Below are positions 24,982 to 33,797 of a stretch of DNA of 64,000 nucleotides, one piece after another. Position 1 is the first letter of the stretch. Every line of letters starts with the position of its first letter. This DNA is from Microbulbifer sp. A4B17. Lineage in GTDB: Bacteria; Pseudomonadota; Gammaproteobacteria; Pseudomonadales; Cellvibrionaceae. The DNA is taken from positions 816,501-880,500 of the forward strand of contig NZ_CP029064.1 in NCBI RefSeq assembly GCF_003076275.1, in the 5' to 3' direction. The position numbers and the translations under genes are program-made. The notes beneath the pieces were generated by a model. It searched no databases, was not told the origin of the DNA, and worked only from the letters and a program-made list of their open reading frames with translations.

Positions 24982-27900
24982 TTAAGTGTTAGCCGCTTGC
25001 TCCAAAGGCAAATTACTCTCCTGGCCATCTGTATCACGGGCTGCTGATAATTTACCGCCGGCAATCTTGCGCAGGGCAACATAAAATACCGGGGTGAGGA
25101 ACAGACCAAACAGGGTGACACCGATCATGCCGGTAAATACGGTAATGCCCATGGCATTGCGCACCTCAGCGCCAGCGCCGCCGGCCAATACCAGTGGAAC
25201 AACACCGGCAATAAAGGCGACTGAAGTCATAATGATCGGGCGCAGACGCAGGCGGCAGGCTTCCAGTGCAGCCTCGACAGTGCCTTTGCCTTCCATTTCC
25301 AGTTCGCGAGCAAATTCCACGATTAAAATAGCGTTCTTACAAGCGAGCCCCATCAGTACAACCAGCCCGACTTGAACAAATACATTGTTGTCGCCGCCAG
25401 TAGCCCAGACACCGAATAGTGCAGCCAGCAGACACATGGGCACGATCAGGATCACCGCCAGTGGCATCACCCAGCTTTCATAAAGGGCGGCCAGCACCAG
25501 GAATACCAGTAGTACTGCGAGAGGGAAAACCACCATAGCGGCATTGCCCTGGTTGACCTGCTGGAAGCTGAGGTCGGTCCACTGGATTTGCATACCTGGA
25601 GGCAGGGCTTGGCTAGCCACTTGCTCAACCGCAGCCAGTGCTTCAGAAGAAGACAGCATGCTGGGATCGGACTGTCCCATCAGGTCGGCCGCTGGGTAGC
25701 CGTTGTAACGGATCACCGGATCGGGTCCGTAACTCTGGCGCAGGGTCACCATGGTGCTGATGGGCACCATCTCCCCATTCATATTGCGAGTGTAGAGATT
25801 GTCCAGATCCTGCACTTCATCGCGGAAGGGTGCATCAGCCTGGGCAACGACCTGGTAGGTGCGGCCGAAAAGATTGAAGTCGTTGATATACATAGAGCCG
25901 AAGTAGAGCTGCAGGGTGCCGAACAAGTCGTCCATGCGCACACCCTGGGCCTTGGCCTGAAGGCGATCTACCTCCGCATCCATCTGTGGCACATTGGCCT
26001 GGTAGGAGCTGAAGGGGTAGCTGAGGCCGCTGGCCTGGCTCAGGGCACCAGCCAACATATTGGTGGCGTTTTGCAACTCACCGTAGCCGGCACCGCGACG
26101 GTCCTGAACATAGAGGGAGTAGCCGGAGCCGGCACCCAGACCGAAGATGGGCGGCGGCATAAAGGTCATCGCAAAGCCTTCCTTGATCTGTGAGATCTTG
26201 CCATTTAGCTCCGCAGCGATTTCCTGGGCACTGCGCTCACGTTCATCGAAATCGTCGAACAGGATAAATACAGTGCCTACGTTGGGGGTGTTGGTACTTT
26301 GCAGGGCATTGAAGCCGACAAAGGCCGCGGCGTTGGCAACACCTTCTGTTTCCAGAGCCAATTCACTCACGCGGCGAGCAACTTCCTCGGTGCGGTCCAG
26401 GGAGGCACCTTCCGGCAGGCGGATACTGCCCACCAGGTATGTCTTATCCTGAACCGGAATAAAGCCGCCTGGGACCTGCTGGAACAGGGCAAAAGTACCG
26501 CCGAGCAATATCAGGTAAACACCAAATACGATACCGCGACGCTTGAGGCTGCTACCCACGACCCGCTGGTAGCGCTCGGAGTTGCGCTGGAAGAAACGGT
26601 TGAACGGGCGGAATATCCAGCCGAACAAACGCTCAATAATACGAGCAGGCATATCCGGTTTGGCGCCGTGAGGCTTCAGCAGGGTTGCCGCCAGAGCCGG
26701 AGATAAAGTCAGCGAGTTGATCGCGGAGATAATGGTGGCGATAGCAATGGTGGTGGCGAACTGGCGGTAGAACTGGCCGGTGATACCATCCAGGAATGCC
26801 ATGGGTACAAACACCGCGCAGAGCACCAGGCTGATAGCGACAATCGGACCGCTCACCTCGCGCATGGCCTGGTGAGCAGCGGCTAAAGGTGTCAGTCCCT
26901 CCTCAATATTCCGCTCGACGTTTTCCACCACCACAATGGCGTCATCCACCACAATACCGATGGCCAGCACCATAGCGAACAGGGTCAGGGTGTTGATTGA
27001 GAAGCCCAACATCAACAGCACCGCAAAGGTGCCGACAATAGATACCGGCACGGCCAGCAGCGGGATCAATGAGGCGCGCCAGGTTTGCAGGAACAGGATA
27101 ACCACCAGAACCACGAGCAGTACGGCTTCCAGTAGGGTCTTGATCACTGAGCTGATGGAGGTGCTAACAAAAACCGTGGGGTCGTAAGCGACTTCCCACT
27201 TGAGGCCTTCCGGGAACTGGTCATCCAGTTCAGCCATTTTCTCCCGTACCGCCGCAGAAACTTCCAGTGAGTTGGAGCCTGGGGATTGGAAAATAGGAAT
27301 GGCGACAGCCTGGCGGCCGTTGAGCAGGGCGCGCAGGGAGTCCTGGGAAGAGGCCAGCTCCACACGGGCCACATCTCTCAGGCGGGTGATCTCACCATTA
27401 TTGCCGGTCTTGAGTACAACATCGCCAAACTCCTCTTCACTTTCCAGGCGGCCTTTGGCGTTGATGGAAATCAGGAAGTCTGAGCCGTTCGGCATTGGGG
27501 AGGCGCCGATCTGGCCGGCGGAAACCTGTACGTTCTGCTCGCGCACGGCGCTGACAATATCGGCAGCAGTAATGCCTACAGCGGCGGCTTTCTGCGGGTC
27601 CACCCACAAGCGCATGGCGTAGTCACCGGAACCGAATACGGCGGCGAGGCCCACGCCGGGAATGCGCGATAGCTCATCGCGAATATGCAGTACGGCATAG
27701 TTGCGAATATAGGTAGCGTCGAGGCTGTCGTCCGGGGAAATCAGGTGCACCGCCATCATCAGGTTTGGCGACTGCTTCTGGGTGGTAACACCTTGCAGGC
27801 GGACATCTTCGGGCAGGCGCGGCAGGGCCTGGGACACCCGGTTTTGCACCTGTACCTGGGCTTGGTCCGGGTCGGTGCCCAATTCAAAGGTTACGTTCAA

Positions 27901-28173
27901 AGTCAGGGTGCCGTCACTACCTGCCACTGACTTCATGTAAATCATATTTTCCACGCCGTTAATCGCTTCTTCCAGCGGCGTGGCAACAGTTTCTGAAATC
28001 GTCTTAGGGTTGGCACCGGGATAGCGGGCACTCACTTGCACGCTGGGAGGCACAACTTCGGGATATTCGCTGACCGGCAGTGAGGGAATACTGATCAGGC
28101 CGACGACGAAAATAATGATCGACAACACGGATGCAAATATCGGTCTGTCGACAAAGAAACGGGAAAAATTCAT
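24982..28173 (-). CDS. RND multidrug efflux pump, inner-membrane transporter (HAE1, AcrB/MexB type)
   Basis: This is the proton-driven trimeric pump of a tripartite efflux system. The 1063-residue length matches HAE1 pumps. It begins MNFSRFFVDRPIFASVLSI, as is typical, and has the TM4 proton-relay aspartates in GIVVDDAIVVVENV. The duplicated porter domains and twelve-helix plan of the family are consistent with the sequence. Substrates are probably hydrophobic drugs, detergents or similar compounds. The adaptor gene lies directly upstream (99-bp gap). No TolC-like gene is adjacent, so an unlinked outer-membrane channel must be used. The AraC gene divergent from the adaptor is the likely regulator. 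Confidence 0.95.
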   Translation of the reverse strand: MNFSRFFVDRPIFASVLSIIIFVVGLISIPSLPVSEYPEVVPPSVQVSARYPGANPKTISETVATPLEEAINGVENMIYMKSVAGSDGTLTLNVTFELGTDPDQAQVQVQNRVSQALPRLPEDVRLQGVTTQKQSPNLMMAVHLISPDDSLDATYIRNYAVLHIRDELSRIPGVGLAAVFGSGDYAMRLWVDPQKAAAVGITAADIVSAVREQNVQVSAGQIGASPMPNGSDFLISINAKGRLESEEEFGDVVLKTGNNGEITRLRDVARVELASSQDSLRALLNGRQAVAIPIFQSPGSNSLEVSAAVREKMAELDDQFPEGLKWEVAYDPTVFVSTSISSVIKTLLEAVLLVVLVVILFLQTWRASLIPLLAVPVSIVGTFAVLLMLGFSINTLTLFAMVLAIGIVVDDAIVVVENVERNIEEGLTPLAAAHQAMREVSGPIVAISLVLCAVFVPMAFLDGITGQFYRQFATTIAIATIISAINSLTLSPALAATLLKPHGAKPDMPARIIERLFGWIFRPFNRFFQRNSERYQRVVGSSLKRRGIVFGVYLILLGGTFALFQQVPGGFIPVQDKTYLVGSIRLPEGASLDRTEEVARRVSELALETEGVANAAAFVGFNALQSTNTPNVGTVFILFDDFDERERSAQEIAAELNGKISQIKEGFAMTFMPPPIFGLGAGSGYSLYVQDRRGAGYGELQNATNMLAGALSQASGLSYPFSSYQANVPQMDAEVDRLQAKAQGVRMDDLFGTLQLYFGSMYINDFNLFGRTYQVVAQADAPFRDEVQDLDNLYTRNMNGEMVPISTMVTLRQSYGPDPVIRYNGYPAADLMGQSDPSMLSSSEALAAVEQVASQALPPGMQIQWTDLSFQQVNQGNAAMVVFPLAVLLVFLVLAALYESWVMPLAVILIVPMCLLAALFGVWATGGDNNVFVQVGLVVLMGLACKNAILIVEFARELEMEGKGTVEAALEACRLRLRPIIMTSVAFIAGVVPLVLAGGAGAEVRNAMGITVFTGMIGVTLFGLFLTPVFYVALRKIAGGKLSAARDTDGQESNLPLEQAANT

Positions 28174-28272
28174 ATACTGCTACTCCGAGAGCGACTTAGT
28201 CAGCCGCTCGGATTCCATTGATAGGATTAGCTGAATGTATGGGCTCACTTCGGCAAGCCCCTTGCTCTTTGT

Positions 28273-29415
28273 TTAGTGGCCAGCGACTTGGGTCGCCTTT
28301 ACCTGCTCCTGCATGGCCACCATTTCCGGTGCGACGGGCATGCCCGGGAAGAAAATCTTTTGCAGGCCATTCACCACAATTTTCTCGCCGGGCTCCAGGC
28401 CGCTGCGGATAACCACAAGATCACCTTGGCGTTGGCCAGCGACCACGGGGCGTTTTTCGGTGACATTACTGTCGTTGACGATGTAGACATAGCGGCGGTC
28501 CTGATCGGTAAGAACCGCTTTGCTATTGATTAAAACTGCCTGTGAAACCTCTTCAATCGGCATTTCCACCCGGGCAAATTGCCCCGGCCTGAAAAAGCCG
28601 TCCCTGTTGTTAACCACAGCGCGGAACTGAATAGTGCCGGTATGGCTGTTCAGGCGGTTATCAATAAAGTCCAACTCTCCACTGTGTGGATACCCTTGCT
28701 CACCGGCGAGGCCTATACGCACAGCAGGCTTTTGCACTCTATTGAGTAAGCTGCGGCCCTTAGCAAAAGTCTGTTCGTCACTTTCGAAATACACGTACAT
28801 TGGGTCGACAGAGACCAGCGTTGTCAGCAGAGTACTGTCGGCATTGGCGAGATTGCCTTGAGTGACCAGGGCGCGGCTTACTCGGCCACTTATAGGTGCT
28901 TTAACTTCGGTGTATTGAAGGTCTAACCGGGCATTTTCCAGTGCCGCCTCGGCAGCGCTAAGGGCCGCTCGGGCCGAATCTCGTGAAGCGATACGTCGAT
29001 CGTATTCCTCACGGGAGATTGCCTTGCTGTTGAGCAGTTGTTTGGCTCGGCCGGCTTGCTTTTCGCTGTAGGAGAGGTCACTGCGAACTCGGGCCAGGTC
29101 AGCCCGGGCTGCGCGCTCGCGAGCCTTGTAAGGGCGGGGGTCGATAGTGAACAGGACATCGCCCTGCTTAACCAGGGTTCCCTCAACAAAGGAAACTTTA
29201 TCGATATAGCCGCTGACCCGAGGGCGCAGTTCGACGGTTTCAGGCGCTGCCACTCGGCCGGTAAAGCTGCGCCACAAGGTCGTGGCTCCTGCGGATACCT
29301 GGGCTACCTCAACAGCGGGAGGAGGGGGCTGCTGACCGCTCGGCTCATCACTATTGCAGCCGGCGAGCACCAGTGCGGATACGCCGAATAGAACTGTCGT
29401 TAATTTTCTTACCAT
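28273..29415 (-). CDS. RND efflux membrane-fusion (adaptor) lipoprotein, AcrA/MexA type
   Basis: The 380-residue periplasmic adaptor bridges the pump and the outer-membrane channel. It has a lipoprotein signal with lipobox LVLAGC (cysteine at residue 19). A barrel/lipoyl half-motif follows (RVSGYIDKVSFVEGTLVKQGDVLF), then an alpha-helical hairpin (about 95-165). The second lipoyl half (DLQYTEVKAPISGRVSRALV) and a beta-barrel and membrane-proximal domain complete the protein. Gene order adaptor-pump on the minus strand matches acrAB/mexAB. The start ATG at 29413-29415 gives a clean lipoprotein signal. Confidence 0.94.
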   Translation of the reverse strand: MVRKLTTVLFGVSALVLAGCNSDEPSGQQPPPPAVEVAQVSAGATTLWRSFTGRVAAPETVELRPRVSGYIDKVSFVEGTLVKQGDVLFTIDPRPYKARERAARADLARVRSDLSYSEKQAGRAKQLLNSKAISREEYDRRIASRDSARAALSAAEAALENARLDLQYTEVKAPISGRVSRALVTQGNLANADSTLLTTLVSVDPMYVYFESDEQTFAKGRSLLNRVQKPAVRIGLAGEQGYPHSGELDFIDNRLNSHTGTIQFRAVVNNRDGFFRPGQFARVEMPIEEVSQAVLINSKAVLTDQDRRYVYIVNDSNVTEKRPVVAGQRQGDLVVIRSGLEPGEKIVVNGLQKIFFPGMPVAPEMVAMQEQVKATQVAGH

Positions 29416-29793
29416 AACGCGTGTACTCCCTTTGCTACGGAGGGGAAGGGCTATTGGGTGCTTCTCCCAGTAAGGGCGTAACTCTAGCGGTGGCCAAGGT
29501 GTCGGCGGTATTCAGGAACTGTTAATTGATTGCCTATTTCTGCGTTAAGAGTGCTTTTAAGTTAGATGAGGCGCATTCAAGAGGATACTTAAAGAACTGG
29601 ATATATAACTAGTTGTCTCAATTGCTGACTAAGATATTACATTGATTTTAAGGGGCGCATCGGTCACTGTTACCTATTACTGCAGAGTGATTGCCTAATC
29701 CTGCAAAACTGGCCTGAAATTGCCTAAAACTCCGTATACTGTGTGCCACTTCGTTTTAAGGCGTGAACATGGTAGCGGGCACGAGGGGAGCAT
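29416..29793. other. Divergent regulatory gap between the efflux operon and araC-type regulator
   Basis: No gene is present in these 378 bp. The gap carries repeated operator-like sites, listed separately. A candidate -10, TATACT (29735-29740), serves the regulator gene, with no good -35, as expected for an activator-dependent or autoregulated promoter. Confidence 0.6.
29529..29733. promoter_or_regulatory. Four related 15-bp direct repeats, probable AraC-regulator operators
   Basis: The repeats are ATTGCCTATTTCTGC (29529-29543), GTTACCTATTACTGC (29669-29683), ATTGCCTAATCCTGC (29690-29704) and ATTGCCTAAAACTCC (29719-29733). All have the same orientation. The second and third are 21 bp apart (two helical turns), the fourth 29 bp further on. 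Repeated asymmetric sites in a divergent promoter fit AraC-family binding. The last abuts the proposed -10 of the regulator gene. Confidence 0.65.
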
Positions 29794-30756
29794 ATGAGCA
29801 TTGAAAACAGAGCGGAACCCAATTCAGTCGCTGTGGATATGGAGTCTATAAGGCAGAAACTGATTGGCTCTGTGATGCGTCAGGCGCCGGAGCAGGGATT
29901 AAATGAAACAGCACTGGGAGGTCTCTCCCTGATCCGCTGCAATGAACCGGGTGCCTGTGCGGCAACCGTGTATACACCTTCCCTGAATTTTATTATTCAG
30001 GGGCGAAAGACTCTGGAGTTGGGGGACCGGGAAATCTCCTATATGCCTTTGAGTTATGTGGCCACCTCTGTACATTTACCGATTCTGGGCCGTGTTGAAG
30101 ACGCCTCTCTGGAAACGCCATTTCTCGGCGTAAAGATAACCATTGACCCACAAGAAGTCGCCGATCTGGTTATGGAGCTTGGGGATAAGGCGCCGGGTGT
30201 GGAGGCCGGATATGACTGCCCTGAAGTGAGCTGCGGCCTGTGCCTGACCAAAATGGACTACGGTATGCTCGACGCACTAAACCGGCTGGTGTCTTTACTG
30301 GATAGCCCCAAAGATGTCCCCATACTGGCACCATTGGCACGGCGTGAGATTATCTATCGAGCTTTGATGGGGGAAATCGGAGCGCGAATGCGTAAATTCG
30401 CAATGGCTGATAGCCAGGCAAATCGCGTGTCCCGGGTGATTGAGGTGCTCAAAGATCGCTTTTCGGAGCCTCTGCGGATCAGTGACTTGGCGGATCAAGC
30501 CAATATGAGTGAGTCATCTCTGTACCACAGTTTCAAGCAGATCACCCGTATGTCTCCGCTGCAGTTTCAGAAAAAGCTGCGTTTACACGAGGCGCGCCGA
30601 CTGATGCTGACTGAGGGGCTGGAAGCGGCTTCCGCCAGTTACCGTGTTGGTTATGAGAGCCCCTCTCATTTCAGTCGTGAGTACAGCCGCATGTTTGGCC
30701 TGCCGCCCCGTGCAGATGTGATTAAGTTGCGCGGTGAACAGCGGGTACCGGCTTAA
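29794..30756 (+). CDS. AraC-family transcriptional regulator (AraC_N + HTH)
   Basis: This 320-residue regulator has an AraC_N-type N-terminal domain (about 25-180; LSLIRCNEPGACAATVYTPSL and IQGRKTLELGDREISY). The C-terminal double helix-turn-helix (about 215-315) includes LRISDLADQANMSESSLYHSFKQ (split across the first HTH) and the closing VGYESPSHFSREYSRMFG. It lies divergent to an RND efflux operon, and four repeated sites occupy the gap, so it probably controls efflux and itself. The effector is unknown. The start has AGGGGAG at good spacing. Its stop overlaps the end of the convergent HiPIP gene by four bases. Confidence 0.9.
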   Translation: MSIENRAEPNSVAVDMESIRQKLIGSVMRQAPEQGLNETALGGLSLIRCNEPGACAATVYTPSLNFIIQGRKTLELGDREISYMPLSYVATSVHLPILGRVEDASLETPFLGVKITIDPQEVADLVMELGDKAPGVEAGYDCPEVSCGLCLTKMDYGMLDALNRLVSLLDSPKDVPILAPLARREIIYRALMGEIGARMRKFAMADSQANRVSRVIEVLKDRFSEPLRISDLADQANMSESSLYHSFKQITRMSPLQFQKKLRLHEARRLMLTEGLEAASASYRVGYESPSHFSREYSRMFGLPPRADVIKLRGEQRVPA

Positions 30757-31037
30757 TTTGAAACGGGGTTACCCTGTTTTAGTACAAATAAGCTGCACCA
30801 TCCTTCGGGACTGATATCGCCCTCCACAACCAGGCAGGCATTGGGGGGCTCAAACAGCTGACAGTCCGCGCACTTTTTCCCGTCCTTGGGGGTATCTTGG
30901 TAATTTACTTTGTCCTTCTGCGCTTTGATTTGGGCCTGTGCAGAGGATGCTGCAATAAATGTGGCAGGAATTAAAAGTAGTGATGTCCCTGAAAGCTTAA
31001 GAAAGTGGCGACGGGAATTGTCTAGAGGCTTTTTCAT
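30753..31037 (-). CDS. High-potential iron-sulfur protein (HiPIP), Tat-exported
   Basis: This 94-residue periplasmic electron carrier has a twin-arginine signal (NSRRHFLKLSG) with cleavage near SAQA. Four cysteines follow in the HiPIP pattern: KCADC, a third in PPNAC and a fourth in PEGWC, binding a [4Fe-4S] cluster that cycles 3+/2+. The spacing CxxC-x10-C-x13-C is within the family range. The gene ends inside the tail of the convergent regulator gene. HiPIPs donate electrons to reaction centres, reductases or oxidases; the partner here is unknown. Confidence 0.88.
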   Translation of the reverse strand: MKKPLDNSRRHFLKLSGTSLLLIPATFIAASSAQAQIKAQKDKVNYQDTPKDGKKCADCQLFEPPNACLVVEGDISPEGWCSLFVLKQGNPVSN

Positions 31038-31158
31038 AAATGAATGCCTGAATGATTAAAAAGGTTTCTGGCATTCAGGTTAGTTGGAGACGGGAGTTTT
31101 GCTCGAATTAAAGGCTTTGTTTTGAGCGGTGATTTTATTCTATTTTGTTAAATTGGAG

Positions 31159-31181
31159 ACGGCGCCATAAAGGCGCCGCCT
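31159..31181 (+). terminator. Hairpin between HiPIP and M6 protease genes
   Basis: GGCGCC-ATAAA-GGCGCC within GACGGCGCC...GGCGCCGCC, followed on the plus strand by TGATTTTTCTTCTTTT. It lies just past the protease stop (31195, minus strand), so it may protect that transcript's end, although the T-run favours plus-strand termination. Confidence 0.5.
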
Positions 31182-31194
31182 GATTTTTCTTCTT

Positions 31195-33510
31195 TTATTT
31201 GGTTACGCGTATTTTGGCTACAGATTTATCTCCACTGCGAGATACGACCCGAACCTTTAAGCCGTAAGGTGTGATAGCGCGGCCGGCGTCTGGTATTTCT
31301 TCACTGCTATAGCTCCGTGTGTCGTTAAACAACGGGTAGCGGCGGTTGTGAATGTCACTTAGGAGTATGCCGTAGTCCTCGAGTAAATCCAGAACCATAT
31401 CGTCGGCTCTTTCGATGTTAAATGTGGCATCGTGAACCTGATAACGGGTACTGGCAACGGAATCATCACTCCATCTCAATACATTCTGGTCAGCATCAAC
31501 AACTCCAAGGAAGCCGTTTCCTGGGTGTACGCCAACCCAGTTATTATCGTAGCTGGAATCTACGTACCAAACCAAGAGGCCTTCTGTGAAAGTGAGCATC
31601 TTGCCAGCTACATTCACGTGCGCCAATCCGGCATCAACGCCGCGATGCGTGCGCCATTCGAGTAAGTAGTAGTGATCGTGCTCGAGATAGCCTGGGTTTC
31701 GGCTAAAGCCTGCAAGGCTGAAGTTGCCATCAGTTTCAGCATCATCGAAAAGGAACGTTGTGTCATCAATTTCGATGGTGATGTCATCGGCAAAAAGACC
31801 TGAATTCGCTACGGCGCCATCAGTAATATAGGCAAGCGAAAGGCTAATTTCTTGCCCGCTGTAAGCACTTAAGTCGAAGTCAATATCAATCCAGCCTTCA
31901 GAGCTGCCAGTAATGCCGTGGCCAGGATTAGTGCCATTAGGGTTGGTATCTGTAGTTATTGAACCAGGAATGGAGACAAAGCCATCACCGGAATCTACCA
32001 TGATCGCTGCGTAATCCCAATCCAGCTCAATGTCGTACCAGGCTTTGAAAGAGAGGCTTGCTGTTTCTGCATTGCTCAGATCAACAGATATTGTCATAGA
32101 GTTTTGCAGGTTGTTGCCGCTACCACTGAAGTAGGCGTATTCCCCACTGCTGGGTTCGGTAACTATCTCTTGTTTTGCGGGCAGGTCAATTCGGATTGCA
32201 TCGTTATTGGTACCCTTATGAACTGCTTCATCGAGTAGCAACTCGATACCGCGGCGAGGAATTTCATCCAGGGCAATAGTTTCACCGTGAAGCCAGTTTC
32301 CGCCATGGTTGTGTTGCAGGTACTCCTTGGCATATGCGGAAAAGCCTGTGGGTTCTGCACCCGGAGTTACACCAGCCCAGCTACCGCTGGACATAATGGA
32401 CCAGTAGGAGACTGGTTCTCCACGACCGCTTCCATCGGTATCGTATTCATCGGGCAGGCCCAGGTCATGGCCATATTCATGGCTGACAACCCCTGCAGCG
32501 GCGTCCGCCGGCTGAATGGTGTAATCATAAGCAGCCATAGTGCCGCCCCAGTAATCTACCTCCGCAGTAGTCCCTTCAAGTGAATAGACTCCGCCAAGAT
32601 TCCAACGGTGAGACCAAATGGCGTCTTCACCCAGTTGCCCGCCACCAGCTTCTTCACCAACCGAGGAGTGGAAGATCATGATGTGGTCTACTAAACCATC
32701 TGCTTCCCAAAAATCGCCATCACCATCCAAGTCGTAACGGTCTTCAATATCAAAATCTGACAGGTCTACTGTGGGGTCGGCAGCTGCAGCTTCCAGGGCC
32801 TCACGAATTAGGGAGCGAGCATCTCCATCGGTGTTATTGCCGTAATAAGCTGCTGGTTGGCTGGCCATATACCAACCTGCTACAGAGCCTTCAACTGAGT
32901 AGCTGTTACCGGATTGCTGCCAGTAAAACTGCTGCATGGATAGCATGTTTTCCCCACTGGGACCTTCAAAGCCGTTTTGGGAGAAAAGCAAGTCAGCGTA
33001 ATGTTCAGCGGCGTAATCCGCGTAGTACATATCACTTTCCCCGGGCTCGATGCTGTTATGGGGAAAATCTGGAAATTCCATCAAAATAGCGAGAACCCGT
33101 GCAGTTTGGGCTTCACCGTCGTAGCTCTCAAGTTGAATGTTTCTAGGGTGGCGGCTGCCATGGTTGCGATGAAGCGATCCTTTTCCCCTTTGCAACCGAG
33201 GATGTTTATGTCCTCCACGGGCTTCGCTCATCATTCTTACGGTATCACTGGAGAGGTCCTGAGCCGGATTAATGCTATGTGTAGCTCGCTCCTTTAAATA
33301 GTTACGCAAAGTACTTTCAGCTTCCGCAATAGTTGCATCTTGGCTGATACGTCCAGAGCGCTTGAGCATATCAATTAATTTGGCTTCATTAGCAATGACC
33401 AGGTCGACTTGATCACCACCTTTTTGATGTGAATTAATAGCCTGGGCATTGGCTGCCATCAGGCTCAGAGCGAGCGTGCCGGCGGACAGCAAATTGTTTA
33501 TTTTTAGCAT
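31195..33510 (-). CDS. Secreted M6-family (immune inhibitor A-like) metalloprotease
   Basis: This extracellular zinc protease of 771 residues has a signal peptide (MLKINNLLSAGTLALSL...ANAQA). A propeptide of about 110 residues and an M6 catalytic domain follow. The zinc motif HEYGH lies in VVSHEYGHDLGLPDEYD, with DDLGLPDE-type Asp/Glu ligands after it. The C-terminal half has beta-rich repeats like the MAM/jelly-roll modules of InhA proteases (TASLSFKAWYDIELDWDYA). The ATG at 33510 follows GAAGGG and gives a clean signal; the in-frame ATG at 33567 would bury it. Expected role: degradation of proteins outside the cell. It lies next to a two-component system, but no shared promoter is visible. 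Confidence 0.87.
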   Translation of the reverse strand: MLKINNLLSAGTLALSLMAANAQAINSHQKGGDQVDLVIANEAKLIDMLKRSGRISQDATIAEAESTLRNYLKERATHSINPAQDLSSDTVRMMSEARGGHKHPRLQRGKGSLHRNHGSRHPRNIQLESYDGEAQTARVLAILMEFPDFPHNSIEPGESDMYYADYAAEHYADLLFSQNGFEGPSGENMLSMQQFYWQQSGNSYSVEGSVAGWYMASQPAAYYGNNTDGDARSLIREALEAAAADPTVDLSDFDIEDRYDLDGDGDFWEADGLVDHIMIFHSSVGEEAGGGQLGEDAIWSHRWNLGGVYSLEGTTAEVDYWGGTMAAYDYTIQPADAAAGVVSHEYGHDLGLPDEYDTDGSGRGEPVSYWSIMSSGSWAGVTPGAEPTGFSAYAKEYLQHNHGGNWLHGETIALDEIPRRGIELLLDEAVHKGTNNDAIRIDLPAKQEIVTEPSSGEYAYFSGSGNNLQNSMTISVDLSNAETASLSFKAWYDIELDWDYAAIMVDSGDGFVSIPGSITTDTNPNGTNPGHGITGSSEGWIDIDFDLSAYSGQEISLSLAYITDGAVANSGLFADDITIEIDDTTFLFDDAETDGNFSLAGFSRNPGYLEHDHYYLLEWRTHRGVDAGLAHVNVAGKMLTFTEGLLVWYVDSSYDNNWVGVHPGNGFLGVVDADQNVLRWSDDSVASTRYQVHDATFNIERADDMVLDLLEDYGILLSDIHNRRYPLFNDTRSYSSEEIPDAGRAITPYGLKVRVVSRSGDKSVAKIRVTK

Positions 33511-33552
33511 GATCCCTTCTTGTGCATTCCGAAATAAATTTAAGGCAGCTTT

Positions 33553-33596
33553 CGAAGCCCAACACAAATAAAGAATATTAAAATAGTTGGGTTTCG
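33553..33596 (-). promoter_or_regulatory. Imperfect 11-bp inverted repeat upstream of the M6 protease gene
   Basis: CGAAGCCCAAC (33553-33563) and GTTGGGTTTCG (33586-33596) pair with one G-U, around a 22-nt AT-rich loop. It lies 43-86 nt before the start codon and could be an mRNA leader structure or operator. Confidence 0.4.
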
Positions 33597-33797
33597 AGCT
33601 ATGGCAGCTTAGGTTTTTTATTATCAGCTACAGAGGAATGACGTTTATAGATGAATAGGCCGCAATAAATTCATGAAATTTTTGTGTGAATTTAAACTAA
33701 AGTGTGACGCTTATTTAATCTTTTGGAAGTTTTCAAAAAAACAATTGAAATAGATTTTCCAGCACGCTGACTTTTTGAGTTTTTCGTTCCGCCAAGT

